Shown piece by piece: positions 1 through 16,300 of a stretch of DNA of 64,000 bases (its first letter is position 1; every line of letters starts with the position of its first letter). Origin of the DNA: Citrus sinensis. Taxonomy: Eukaryota > Streptophyta > Magnoliopsida > Sapindales > Rutaceae. Where the stretch lies: NCBI RefSeq assembly GCF_022201045.2, contig NC_068557.1, forward strand, positions 27,443,501 through 27,507,500, read 5' to 3'. Made by a program: the position numbers and the translations under genes. Under the pieces are notes generated by a model, which ran no database searches, was not told the DNA's origin, and saw only the letters and a program-made list of their open reading frames with translations.

Positions 1-459
1 TCAGTGAAATCTGAAGGAAATGTCCAAGAGGGTGGCAAAAGCTGAACAATGTAACATGAATTCAGAACAATCAACTAGTAAAAGACAGCTGGGGAAAACA
101 ACAAGAGAAAAGCTAAAATGAATAGAGAAATAGCCTTGGAATCTAATAGAAATGATCTATGGAACCGGTTATTTATTCCTTAACTTTTAGATAATGAACC
201 AGCTTTGGCAAGATGAACAGCCTCTTCAAATTTTGAAGTCCCTTTTTGCAAAGTGTTGAACAATATTCATTCACTTTAAATCTATGCTGAGGCCTTCAAG
301 CTTTTTTCAATTTCTTAAGAAATTGCAGAAATACAAATACAAACATACAGAATAAGTATCACGCACTATGTAAATAATTATTTAAAGGACGGGTATGTAA
401 TTAAGAAAGCATTTTTACAAGCGTTGTCTAGCACAATCAAAGAAGCATTAATTTTTTCA

Positions 460-3658
<3,199 letters not shown>

Positions 3659-5788
3659 TGATGGCTAAAAACAAGATTTTAAGAAACCAAATTTAAAAAA
3701 ATTTAATTTATATTCCCAAAAACCTAATTGATCAAAATACCTACCCAATTCCCAGAAACTTTTTTGTCAAGCAAGCAAATTGAGCCCCTTAAATTCCAGG
3801 AAACTCCGAAAACAATTTATTTTATCAACCTTTTTATTATAAAAATCCAGTTAGGGATAAATTAATTAATTTTATTAATAAGACTCAATTTGATTGTGAA
3901 AGTATTTGCCCTGAGCAAAATATTCTTTCAAATCTTAAATTTTTATTTGGAAATCAGAGTTGGATTTGACCTAGTAAACCCTAAATTAGTCTAACAAATT
4001 GACTGAATAATAAATTAAAAATGAAAATACCTAAAGAAAAAAAAGGGGGGGTGAATAGAAGGAAGGAAGGAGGAGGTGAGAGAGACATGAACGGGTAAGA
4101 TTTTATGTTGAAAGACGTGTAGTTTAGATAATTAATTATCTTTTTAATGGTGTTTTGATAAGATAATTGGTAATTAATAATCATAAAATAAATAAGAAAA
4201 TTATAATAATTATAAAAAAAGCGTGAAACCAGGCTTCCTCGTTAAAGAAGTCAGTTGGATCTGCTAGAGAGAGAGAGAGAAATGAAATTTTATTTTAAAC
4301 TTAAAAAAAAAAAGAAAACGGAAATAAAAATATGAAAAAGAGTTAAGGGATAGAGATAGGGTCAACAAGAACCCGCCGAAACGCACATAGAATTTAACAG
4401 AAACCAACTAACTAAATTAAAAAAGGACACGTGTATCAGATTCTGGGTTCTGCCGCTGTTGTGTTTCAAGTACAGAACAGAAGTAACAAAACTGAGGCGG
4501 TTTGCATCCGGCCTTTACATTTCTTCGCTTATTTACGGTCTATGCCACCATTGATGATTCTACTAATGAATTGTTTTTTAATTTATTACTATTACAAATT
4601 TGCTGATATTTAAAATTAATAAAAAAAAATCCGGGCATCTTCAATCAGCTTCATGTGATAGGGTTAAATATTTACAATAAATCTCACCAAACTCCAATCT
4701 CTTTCTTCAATTTAGAAATAAAAGTGAATTATTGTTTAATTTTTATATCTCAATTTTATAAATATGATGTTATTATTTAATTAATAAATTTATAATAGCC
4801 CCCAAACAGGAAGAGATGAATTTCGAAAGATTTCACTGATATTTTTACCTGTAATCATTAGCAACCGCTGGTCACAAGCCACTTTCAATTAAAGGTTTTG
4901 GGTTTAAATAAAACATAATAACACACATTTCAATGCAAACAAACTATTTCTTTTTAATTCTTATAGAATAAGTATTTGGGATTTTTAGGAGACTATTTTA
5001 ATTAAATATGAAAAATATAAGTAAAGAAATGTACTTGCGAGAGTAAGGATAAAATTCTAGATTGTAATGTATCAGTATCGAATTGAATTTTAATTTAAAA
5101 TATATCAAGTGTATTCTATATCTAGTTTAAAAAAGTAGGAAAATAATTAATTATTAAAAAAAAAGTCAACAGGACAGGAAGCGGTCCACACAGTCTCACG
5201 AACATAATATGAAGTTATTATTAACGGAAAGTAACCGACTAGAGAGATATAGAAAACAACCAGGCACCGTACAAACGAAACTCATATGATCTCGTTCTAT
5301 GATTGTCCTAGAATTTCCAGGTTATTACAGTCTTTGCCATCATTCAGAATCAATCCGGGCTTGCTGTGGAGTGCAAGACAACGCGTGAGAAGACACGTGA
5401 TGTCACGTCTTAAAATAGCTTCCCTTCTTTTCTAAGGTAGCTGGATCCCAGTTTCATATTGAGGGAGATCTTTTTAATTTTCATACTCTCATACGTGTAT
5501 GCGTATCATCTTCCTTAATTTTGTTCGTCAATTTTTATACCATTCGTTAAACACGTCAGCGATATTCCTAAATAAGGAATTGAGAATAAAAATCATAAAA
5601 CGAAAAATAGAGAAGAAGAAAAAGAAAATGGACTATTTTGCACATAAAAAATCATCCAACCACGCTAAGTATTCCCTTTGGGGGCAATTACGCAACACTC
5701 TCAACACATGTTATTAGAAAGCAAGAGGAAAAAGGGGAAACTCAAAAGAAGCATGAATTGAATATTGATCACAAGAAGTGGAGACACA
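3659..5788. other. Intergenic: JMJ14 leader and promoter, then the CASPL1B 3' flank
   Basis: No supportable gene is visible. The part next to 3658 should hold the JMJ14 5' leader and promoter. It includes a purine-rich (GA)n stretch near 4267-4281. The rest is AT-rich with short A and T runs, and the ORFs seen here are short and unlike any family I recognise. Confidence 0.5.
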
Positions 5789-6881
5789 CTAGGGTTCCCC
5801 TAAAAGGGGTGTGTTGGATTTAGACTTGGCAAGTTTGACAATGGAGATGATAGAAATGACGATCATGAGGGCCAGCCCAATGAAGGAAGCGATGATGGCT
5901 CCACCACCGTGGTCGCAAAAGGTTTTAAATCTGTCACAAATCTTGTTCCATCTTGCATGAGAGTTGCCGTACTTCCCCAGCTCTGCCATATAAACCGCTC
6001 CGTTTACACCAGCTGATACCAGGACTGTGTTCAGCTGCAAGCTCACACCAAACAATTCTTATTTGTTACGTTATCATAGAACGAGCAGTACTATTCTTCT
6101 CAATTGATAAGGCGTAGATGATACGGTGTAGGTAAAATTTATAACATTACAAGTGTGATAAGTAAGGAATTATTTTTAGAATTCAAAATCAAATAGCCTT
6201 GGAAATTTGAATATCAATATACCAGGTCGAAAATGGCAATCATGGCGAGGCGAAGTCCTTTATAATCAAGCTTCTTTCCAAACAAATTCACTGCTATCAT
6301 CACCACGTTATGAAAGCTGACCAGTCCATTAGCTATCACAAAGAACCTGCATCATAATTGAACACTTGAATTAGATTCCCAAATTTATGTACTTTTACGA
6401 GTGTCTATTGGGAGATGCCAAGATTGGTAAAATTTGTCAAAATAAAGCCTCTCCAACATGATGCTTGTAACATTAAAAACTCATTATGCTTAAAATTAAT
6501 TTTAATTTAACATCGTACAAGTGTGATGTTTTTATGTTACCAAAAGTCGTCGTTTTGGTGATTATTATCGAGATTCTTGTACCGATAACACAGTGTGATG
6601 AACTGATGGTCATGACAAGGGGATTGAGATGAAATGAGGAAAACTTACACGAATGCAGGGGTGTGTTGAAACTTGGCACTGAAAGTAGCCTTAATAGGAG
6701 TAGTACCAACAGTAGCAACCACAAAGGTTTTGGTTTCTTTGTTGAGTCCCATCACAATTGTGGCTGAAGCAGTGGCAGCAAGTGCAAGCAGCCTCAAAAC
6801 CAACACGACCCAACCTTTAGGCTTTGTTACAGGCACCATTTTGAGCCCTGGCTCTGGCTTTGCGTTATTTTCTGGAGCCAT
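5789..6881 (-). CDS. CASPL1B: CASP-like four-transmembrane protein (CASPL1B type)
   Basis: Three exons, 6881-6649, 6346-6223 and 6034-5789, join in phase to give 200 residues, a usual CASPL length. The start ATG (MAPENN) opens a short soluble N-terminus. Four hydrophobic segments follow: VLVLRLLALAATASATIVMG (about 31-50, with the family's Arg in the first segment), FVFFVIANGLVSFHNVVMIA (second), LRLAMIAIFDLLNTVLVSAG (third) and AIIASFIGLALMIVISIISI (fourth). The first extracellular loop has NKETKTF and KFQHTPAF, and the second has WNKICDRFKTFCDHGGG. All of these are CASPL1 signatures. The family is related to the Casparian-strip membrane-domain scaffolds. Most CASPLs are plasma-membrane proteins of uncertain function. 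Assignment to 1B rather than 1D rests partly on neighbourhood (JMJ14 and LSD1). Confidence 0.9.
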
Positions 6882-8183
6882 AAATGATTGAAAGTAAGGG
6901 AGAAACAAAGGGAAGGTGGTGGTAAATGAAGGAAATTCTATGATTCTTTGAAGATCAATGAAATGGATAATTATATATAGAGTTTAAGAGGTAATTAGAT
7001 GACCAAAAACCAATGGTAGAGTCTAATAAGAAAAGTGAGATACAAGTAGTTTTCTTTGGGTGGTCTAACCAACCACTAATTTTCCTATCTGAGTGTTTGG
7101 TGGTTGGGAAAACTTAAAACCCTTTCTTGTGAGAAGATGAATAATTTGATATTCTAGTTGGTTGTGTAGTCAATACTTCTTTTTGTAGAATTCAGTCACA
7201 TGCCTTCTTTAATGGTACTTTCATCTTCTTTAACTGCTTCTGCAACCATGGCATAGACTATTTAAGCACTATCAAGTAATAGGTGATCGAGAAAGGACGT
7301 GAAATGAGCTGTGTAACACACAAAACATTCAACAAGGGGCTTACAAAATTATACGCTTGAGGACTGTTATTTCTGTTTTTCTTGGCTGCAGCTCTCGTAG
7401 ATGACCACCTTTTACAAAACACATTCATTAATTCTATAATCAGTATAAAAACCCTCTTATTAATTTGTATAATTCATGTTTAATTATTGATCATGGTGGT
7501 TGCTTGAGCACAAAACAACAAAGACAGCAGAAATCTGTTGAATTTGAAAGAATATATCCGTTAATTTCATACAATCCATCCTTCTTAAATGAACAAGTTA
7601 TCCAAGAATTGTTTATTTTTATTCATAATAAATTTTTTGTTTCGAGAGAAAGCGAGAGAGGAAAACCTGAACTAAACTTACAGAGATCACAATATTCACA
7701 AGAACAATTTATTTTTTGTACAATCACATTAAACATGCCCCATCCAACAGCAATAGATGGGAACAAAAAGAGCTAAGAACAGACAATGCCACAGACAGTA
7801 AGTACAATTATACAATGTATTAAGTAAAATATATATAGTAGAAGGTTGATTAATTTGTATTCTGGAAAGATACATGTTTCTTAAACAGCACCTTCAGTCT
7901 TATATATGCGACAAACAATAAGAACAGTTCTGCTAATCACACAACAAAGGAACAATGCCCGGTCGACTTCTTGTCTCCTCAAAATGTACAGCAGCACACT
8001 TTTGAAATCTCTTCAATACCTCAAACCAAAAATAGTTCTCTTTTTCTAAATGAATGTCAACCATAGCCATCTCTAACATAATATACACAAACAATTTTCA
8101 TGTCCCGTCTTTCCGGATTGTATAATAAGGATTAAGACTGCATCCTACCGAATTAAACAGTGAGATCTTGTAACCCCACTTGG
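6882..8183. other. Intergenic: CASPL1B promoter and LSD1 3' flank
   Basis: CASPL1B is transcribed leftward from about 6.95 kb. An AT-rich TATATA stretch at 6973-6978 lies about 95 bp upstream of its ATG and is a possible TATA box. The stretch near 7.85-8.18 kb probably holds the LSD1 3' UTR. No coding gene could be supported. Confidence 0.4.
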
Positions 8184-11100
8184 CTATTTTTTCTCTGTGG
8201 AGACACCGACAACAACATTGCTCACCTACAATGTTCAATTCAAAGTTTCATTAGTACAATTATATTGTTGAGAAGAAATGTAAGGATACAAGTAAATTAA
8301 GTTAAACTCTTACCAATTTTCCACTTTCATCAACAGACATGGGATTTTCGACAACAACAGTTTGTGTCTGAGAAAAGAGCATTAGAAGGAATCCATTAAG
8401 AGAATGTCAAAAGATTCAAATCAACATCATACGAGTACCAAAAGTTTCTCATAAGCAAAATTCAGTAACTTACCATTGAAGTAGAAGGTAAAGTACCAGG
8501 GATAGCTGTCCCATTGGGTCTGTTCGCTGGAAGTGGAACCCTCGCATTTGCCATCTGCAAATAAGAGAGAGTGAGAAGAAGCAGGAGAGAGAAAACAGAA
8601 CTCACAAAGGTTTCAGAAACATATACAAGCAGAAAGTACTATGATAGTCTTTTGTTGATAGAAAACCAGCACTTGCGACAAACTGAGTGAATACAAGAGC
8701 AAAGTAATGCAACGATAATAGATTAAAAGAGGTGATCCTAGCACTTTTTGCAGGAACAAACAAACACACCAAGTAAGAAGAAAAATATATGTTCCATTAG
8801 TACATGATCTAACAAAGTGAACTACAGAAACACTCAGCCGTGATCCAATCAAGTAACAGCATAATATGTCCTAATCAACCACCACTAAACTCCTGAGCTT
8901 CTTTCTCTACAAAATACAAACAGGCACAAGTCTAGAAATAGAAACTCCCTGTAAGATCACAGGGGTTAAAAAAACTCCAGAGAGCCAAATTGAAGTGTAT
9001 TCAATTACTAAATTATGATTTACCTAAGCAATATTAAACATGTTGAATTATACTTACATTAACATTAGTAACATACTGACAGACAGCACATTTAACTGAT
9101 GGAGCTCCATGTGGGTACATAAGCGTTGTCCGGCAATGGCCACAGATGATGTGAGCAAACTGGTTGGGTGCTGTTTCACAAACAGGAAAGAAAAAGCAAG
9201 TCAGTAAGATGAAGGACCCCAAGAATTTTTTAAAAAGAAAATCGAGACAGATTGAGCTGAATAAGGGAGAAGTAGGAATATTCACAAGCGCGTGAAGCAA
9301 TCTGTGATAAAAAGGTAGAGAACCGCTGATAAGAAACCAAAGATAAACACATAAACTGCATCCATTTCCTAAAGTTCGCAGAACAGAATCCACAGCACAA
9401 ATTTTAGAAAAACCTTTAATAGAAACCAATACTAATATCTTTATCACAAATTCATGGTAGGAAGTGTGATCATTTAGAGAATTAACTGACAGCAGCAAAT
9501 AGCTTCCATGTTCTCTTATGTTGAATTTATCAAGATCCTTATACAGTCGCTACTTATGTCCTACAGAGGTAGCAGACACGAACTTCAAAAAAAAAAAAAA
9601 AATCTCTATTTTGAACTCCTTTAAGAGTCACTAAAAAAGGAAGAAATCTATTATGCCATTAGCAATACTCATTCAAAAAATCTCCACTTCTAAAAATGTT
9701 CTTGGTGGAGAAAATATTTAGGCATGAGATTAAACCTATTAAAGCAGATAATTAACGGATTAAATGCATCTTGCAAATCCTAAAGAGATTTCACATTTTC
9801 TTGAGAGACTGAATGAAGTTCACATCTCATGGTAAAAGCTTATTTCATATACCTGGTGCAAGATTCACTGTGTGACAACAAGAGCATCTCACACTTGTTG
9901 CCCCACGTGTATACATGAGCAATGTCCTGCAACCTCCACAAATTAGCTGAGCCATTTCCATTCCTGCAGAGGCATTGTACAGACTTTGGTGATACACTCT
10001 CTATCATTAAATTTAATTATATGACTGTTTATTAAAGTTCTCTTAGTGAGTGTCCCTCGTGTACACTTTAATAACTAGTTTACAGCTAATTTCCTTTTAA
10101 AAACAACAAGGAAGAGCTCAAAACAATAGGAAAAAGGGAAGCAAAGAATAAAAAATAAGAAAATTGTGCCAAGATAGAAAGTTCAAAAGTACAGAGGGCG
10201 AGAGAGTTAAAAAGTAATGAAAGGGAGGGAGGGAGAGAAAAAAAGTACAGAGAGAGAGAGAGGGAGGGAAGAGCGATGAAAGAAAAAGTTAAAAGCTGTT
10301 TAATTACGTGATCTATCAAGTTAGAAAATGGTGAAAATTTGATTACTTTCACAGATTTAGGACACTTTATTCTACAGGAAGTGCAATTTACTATGACTTA
10401 CTGACAGACCCCCACCAAGACTCTTGGCTTTGCCACCATAAGTGAGAGTTGCCCATAGATGTCCTATAGAAGCAAATACTAGAAAAATCAATGCAGAATT
10501 AAACAAAAGATTGTCCACATAAGGTGAACACCGATAACTTGCCATCTTTTTCTTCATCTTCAACAAAACCTAAGTTCTCCATCCAAGGTTGTGAAAAGGT
10601 AACACTTCATATCAATATTCTGCCTATTCGATAACTAATTGAAGTTAAGATCTAAATCACATGCTATGTGCAAGTGACAGTGAGACCAAAAGAAGTTCTG
10701 TACGATAATAGAGAGAGGATTAAGTTCAGAGATTTTAGCCAAAACTAAGAATGTGCTGTGTGAATCAGGAATAAAATATTCTTTCAAGACTCAGAGACTG
10801 GATGAAGAAATAGTCCCTGCATCGACTAATTAAAAGGGATGTCAAACTAGCACTATTGGCTAAAACATAAGATGAATTCCTCCACCTTATTGTGAGTGAT
10901 CTTTTGAGATATCTAGCCTAGGCAGCTAATCACTAACTAAATACTGCAGGAAAGACCAAAAAGAATGGCATTGCTGCCAGAACAAATATCTCTCACCAAA
11001 ACCAGCTAAAACACAGCCCATCAGAGTAGAGAATAGAGAGTGAAAACCACAACTCTCTAAACAAACATAATAACCAAAAAAAAATAAAAATTCAAATCCA

Positions 11101-11325
11101 ATTTTTCAACCCATCAAGCATTCGAGTATTTAAGCATGCAGAAGGGAAATTAAGAAAACTTAACAATGTGCAAAGCATTCGTGCACAAGGACAGACCGAG
11201 CAACAAAACATACCTGGAATAGGGACAGATGTAATTGTATTACATAATGCACAACAAACATTCGTAGCTCCTCTAGGATAAAGAAGAACGCTCCTGCAGC
11301 CACTGCACACAAGCTGACTCTGCAT
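8184..11325 (-). CDS. LSD1: LSD1, three-finger zf-LSD1 regulator of programmed cell death
   Basis: Six coding exons, 11325-11214, 9963-9853, 9170-9058, 8554-8474, 8367-8314 and 8225-8184, join in phase to a 170-residue protein. Each of the first three exons carries one zf-LSD1 finger of the form CxxCR-LMY-RGA-xVxCxxC. The ligands are C7/C10/C25/C28, C46/C49/C64/C67 and C84/C87/C102/C105. The tail has [33 protein letters not shown] and a final EKK, which match the LSD1 C-terminus rather than the shorter LOL proteins. In Arabidopsis, LSD1 is a nuclear and cytoplasmic scaffold that restrains superoxide-driven runaway cell death and binds bZIP10 and metacaspase 1. Finger 1 reads NVCCALC where an Arg usually precedes the third ligand. 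Exon 1 begins only 2 nt before the ATG, so the leader is spliced. Confidence 0.96.
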
Positions 11326-11327
11326 AC

Positions 11328-11865
11328 CTGAAATTCGTCAAAAAAATATTAAATGAGACTTCTTTGCCAACAAAGCAAATCCAAAATCACCAAACAAGTT
11401 TCATACCCAACACCCAATTCATGTTACTTTTATCTTAATTAGCCTACATATGACCCACATAGTGATAAATCAAAATCTTGTTCACTTGTTCAATCCAAAA
11501 TCTTAAAAAAGAAAAACATAATGATAATAACTAGAAATTAAAAATAAAAATAAAAAATTGTAACAAGCTACAATTCTTACCTTTCAACTGCTCTCTTATA
11601 ATAAAAATTCAAAAACAAATCAAGAAAAATCCCTAGAAGAGAGATGGATTGTTGAAAGGATCTATCAATTTAAACTATAAAAGGCCGAATGCAATTGAAA
11701 GACTCACCTGATGGCTTTTAAAGGAACCGAATTTAAAACGCGTTCACGCGCAATCAATCAATCAATTTTAAACCTAAAAATTCAACGAAAAAATAAATTC
11801 ATCAAAACGAATCGTGTTAAACTAAACCCATATCTAAGGGGAAATTAAAAAAACAAAAAATTACC
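11328..11865 (-). other. Probable 5' UTR intron of LSD1
   Basis: An acceptor (TTTCAG) sits just upstream of the LSD1 start exon at 11327. Plausible upstream donors on the minus strand lie at about 11865 (CAAG then GTAATT), 11708 (CAG then GTGAGT) and 11582 (AAAG then GTAAGA). The leader may therefore have alternative first exons. The exact exon cannot be chosen without transcripts. Confidence 0.45.
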
Positions 11866-13305
11866 TTGAAGAGAAAGGAGAATTGAATCGTTGGAAAAAT
11901 CGAAGTCGATCGACAGTTGCGTGATTGTGTGGTTAATATAAATAAATAAAAAAAGGAAAATAAAAAAGGAGAGTTTTATTTGTTTGGTTTGGTTTGGTTT
12001 CTTGATCTCGTTGTGAATGAGATGGAATCCTCTTAACGGCATCAACAATAAAACAGAAACCCCCACCTCATTTTTTTAACCTTATTTTTTTATTACTTTT
12101 CCCATTTTTTGTATTAATATTTCCATAAAAGAAATCATATTATAATAATGTTTCTTAGGTTATTTTAATTAAAATTTCTAAATTATTTGGATTAATAAAG
12201 GTAAAGTTTTGTAAACGTATATATTAACATTCATATCATCAATTTAAGTTAAATTTGAAGTTGTAACATCTATAACTATTTCAACAAAAATAAATAGGTG
12301 GTACTGTAATTTTTGTTTTCTTGCTTTTGTTCTAAATATGATTCGCTAACTAATAATATGAACAAACAATCAATCAATTTTAGTAATATATTATAAATAG
12401 ACTAAAATAGTGACCATTAACCATGTTAATTGACGAGAGTTTGAGTTTCCTGAATGAGATTATTTTTTATTTAAATACCGATTAAAATTCTCTCCTAACC
12501 ATTTTTTTCTTCCTTTTCAAAACATAGTTAAAAAACTACTGTAATTGTAAATAAAATAAAATTAATTGGCTTGATTGTCATATTAAAACTTAAGACTTAA
12601 TCTGGACCACTTATTTTTATTAGGAGAGGCGATCCTTGCCTTTTAAATAAATACACAACGAATTCAAGTTATGCCGTCATATAAATTTGATGTAAAAACT
12701 TTTGGTGTCACAAAATTCATAGTGTAATATTCAAACATAGACCAAACAAATTTGTCCCGAACATTAAAAAATATGATATTGCAACGATGCAACTTCTGTC
12801 CATCCCATCACCGTAAAAAATTGATAGACGAATGAATTGGTCAAAAATTTCGTCAACAAGATTTGTAATTGCAATCCTCTAGTTGTTCTAGATGACGTTG
12901 ATTTGTATTTCTGCATCAATGGCCTAAAACTCCGTGTTACGCGTTGGTCAAGGGAAAATAAAATAGGTTTAATGATAATTAATTAACTGGACAATATTAC
13001 CCACTCGATCAATGGCCATTGTAGGCCTCCTTGTATGTTATTATTACGCCACTTTGTGCAACATTGTCCACAAGATTATAAATATATGTCACAACAAAGG
13101 ATATACAAATCAAGAAACAAGAGCGAAATAGGTAACTATAGCAAGTTATTGTGAAAGTACATTGTTTCATCACGAACATAGACATAACAATCCAGCAGCA
13201 ATACAATTCCAAGCTCGCACGCATCAAATCCACTTATACTACACACATAAAATGTACACTAGAAAGCACAGACTTCGAAGAGAACTGACTGCCATGCATT
13301 TCAGA
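11866..13305. other. Intergenic: LSD1 promoter side and VPS2.2 3' flank
   Basis: This AT-rich stretch has no ORF that resembles a protein family. The right end just below 13306 is expected to be the 3' UTR of VPS2.2. The left end should hold the LSD1 leader and promoter. Confidence 0.4.
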
Positions 13306-16300
13306 TCAGATGCGTCGAAGGGAGGCAAATCTCTTTTCAAGATCCTCAACATCAGCAGATTCAGAACTGGATAGTGGTTAATAACAGTTGTTAGAGATTT
13401 CAAGCTCGCGTATAATCCAAGAAAAGAAAAGTTAAATGGTATACAAGTTTTTCCAATGTTCAGCTGACTCTTTACCACCACCACCGTTTGCAGAAATAAA
13501 CAAAAGCCTGATATAATCATTGACCGGTCTTTGACTCTTTTTTTTTGGGGGGGGGGGGGGGGGGGGGGGTGTTGTAAAATTCATGAGTAATGCACAACAT
13601 CACAATATTTCACTTCAATTTAAACTAAGAGTCCGAACCTAATTGAGACAGTCTAATGGTACAACATTTCAACTAAAACAAAATGACTTCAGTTTTCACT
13701 GCCAGAAATCATCATTCTTAATCTTTTTTTTTTTTTTTGTATAAGAACATTCTCAATCATTCATCTCATAAACATAACAAATCCAAAAGGGAGTTTGGAT
13801 TTCTTTAAAATTCATGAGTAATGCACAACATCACAATATTTCACTTCAATTTAAACTAAGAGTCCGAACCTAATTGAGACAGTCTAATGGTACAACATTT
13901 CAACTAAAACAAAATGACTTCAGTTTTCACTGCCAGAAATCATCATTCTTAATCTTTTTTTTTTTTTTTGTATAAGAACATTCTCAATCATTCATCTCAT
14001 AAACATAACAAATCCAAAAGGGAGTTTACTGTAGAACATACCTAGTATTGGTCTTAGGAGCATTTGCAACAGCGTTAGGAGCATTCCTTGATGCAATCCG
14101 ACCTTTTGGAGCTGAAGATAACTGTTCAATGCAGAGCAAGTTCATAAAATTGTTCGGCACATCATTGAAAATTCCGAAACAAAATCAAGAAAAACATCGT
14201 TAGAATGTGCATGTATCAATATTCATGACGAACAATCAATCAATCTAAAAGAAACCCACCTGAGATGCAATATCCACACCAATCTCATCAAGCACCTACA
14301 GATTAATAGTGCAAAATCAGAGACCAATCTAACAGATGATACCTAAATGTGAGAAAACTGCAAAGAGAGTGAAAAAACAATGCCAATTTCTACCTGGTTA
14401 GTAAGTTCCTCTGTTTCCTCTTCAGCCTCGTCTTTGTCTAAAGTTTCATCAATAGACTCTGACATCATCTCAATCTGCAAAGAAAACAATAAGGAATTTA
14501 TAAAATGCAAAAGTGCAGGTGAGAAAAGAAACCGACTCTAGGAGAAGAATACTTCCACAATTTCTACACAATCAAGGTTGGCAATGGGGAAGGTCAGAAG
14601 AATCCATTCAAGATGATGCAAAAATTATATGCTATTGTGAAGAGCGCTACACTCAGCAGCTGAGTCACCTTAATGCCACAATATTGATTTGGAATACACA
14701 AAGGCTTTTTACATAGAGTTTTAAATCTAAAGAAGGAAGTGAACAAGTCATGGTGGCACTATATAGTTTTGGGTTACAAATGCAATCTGTCAGGAAAGGT
14801 TGGCGAATGGGAAAGTAGCAACCAATCCCCAGTGACACTGTTTAGAATTAATCCAAACCCTGTCAATGGATGCATACACATAATTTTAAGTTAAAAATAC
14901 AATCTGTCAGGAATTGTTGGAGTATGGGAAAGTAGCAGCCCATCCCATAACATTGCTGTTCAGAATCCATCCAAACCCAGCCAACAATGAGGTTATGAGC
15001 TGAACAACAAAGTTTAATCCCAGACAACTCCCCAGAAATTACCCAACTGCTAAACAAGAACTGCAGGTAGACTTATATAACCACATGGAGAAAATTTGGA
15101 AAACATAAAAATATTACCGTCATATCCATTTGTGCCGACTGCTTCTGGAATTCTTTAATCAATTTAGCTTGTTTTGCAGGTTTCATTTGCTGGAAAAAAG
15201 GAAGATAGATGACATAGTGATATTATTACTTTAGCCAACAACAATTAATTACCAATACTTCAGCCTTTAGAAACAAGCAATGAAGATAGATGAAGGATAA
15301 AGAAATATTGCAATATTAGGACACAATTTCAAATTGCAATGACTTCCAGTTTGCAAATACCTATGAAAAAGAATCACGGACAAAAATACACACACACATA
15401 TATCACTCAACTCATCTTTAAAATTCTTTTTTTTTTTTCCTTCATTTTTCTGACACAAACCACAAGGAAATATTTATTTTGATGTACTGTAGATAATCCA
15501 GTCCATGATTTAAATGATTGGTGGAACACCAAATGGCAAATGCCATTAGCTAATCCCAATGGAGAAATGCATACCTGGTTCATTGCCACCATTGCCTTGG
15601 TTGCGCCTCTCATTCCAGTAGAAATTGAAGTACTAGCATATAGAGCCTATGAATGAAATAATGAATGCACCAATGATTAAATAAACATAAGAAAAAGATT
15701 TATTTTACATCTTATTTACAGCATTTTGCTTGCAGAAACCACCTGTGTATGAGTTGCTACGCCTCTGATTTGAGCACGACTCCCCTGTAAATTAGTTATT
15801 TGTTGGCGTAGCCGAACAAGTTGACGGGCTAATATTCTAGTGGCAGCCTAAGTAGTTAATAACAAGTCAGAAGTAAATTAACTGAGAGCTATATATTAGA
15901 CATGATGCGACTGAGTTAAAAAAAAAAAAAATAGCTAAGAGCTCTGGAACCACAGCCAAATATTTGGCTCATGAATGGGCCCAGCCAGCCAATTATTGAC
16001 ACAGACTTCAGTCCCATAACAAACAAATACTGTGCCTATTCCTTAAAATGGAAACGTTTCCAGATTTTGTGGAGCTTAAGCTGCTTAATTAAACACCAAA
16101 CATGAAATTCACATATGCCTGGTATTGAGGCTACACATCATCTGGACATTAATGGCATCATTATGCTTTAGGAAGAGAATTAATTAAACAAATAGGTCAA
16201 TAAAGAATCAGCTTCAAAATAAAAATCAGAAATGCCTGATTTTTGGCATCCGGACATTCATGGCATCATGAAGCTCTAGGAAGAAAAAAATATTCAAAGT

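Noticed and set aside
6673..6891. 72-residue plus-strand ORF at CASPL1B
   Set aside because: Antisense shadow of CASPL1B exon 1.
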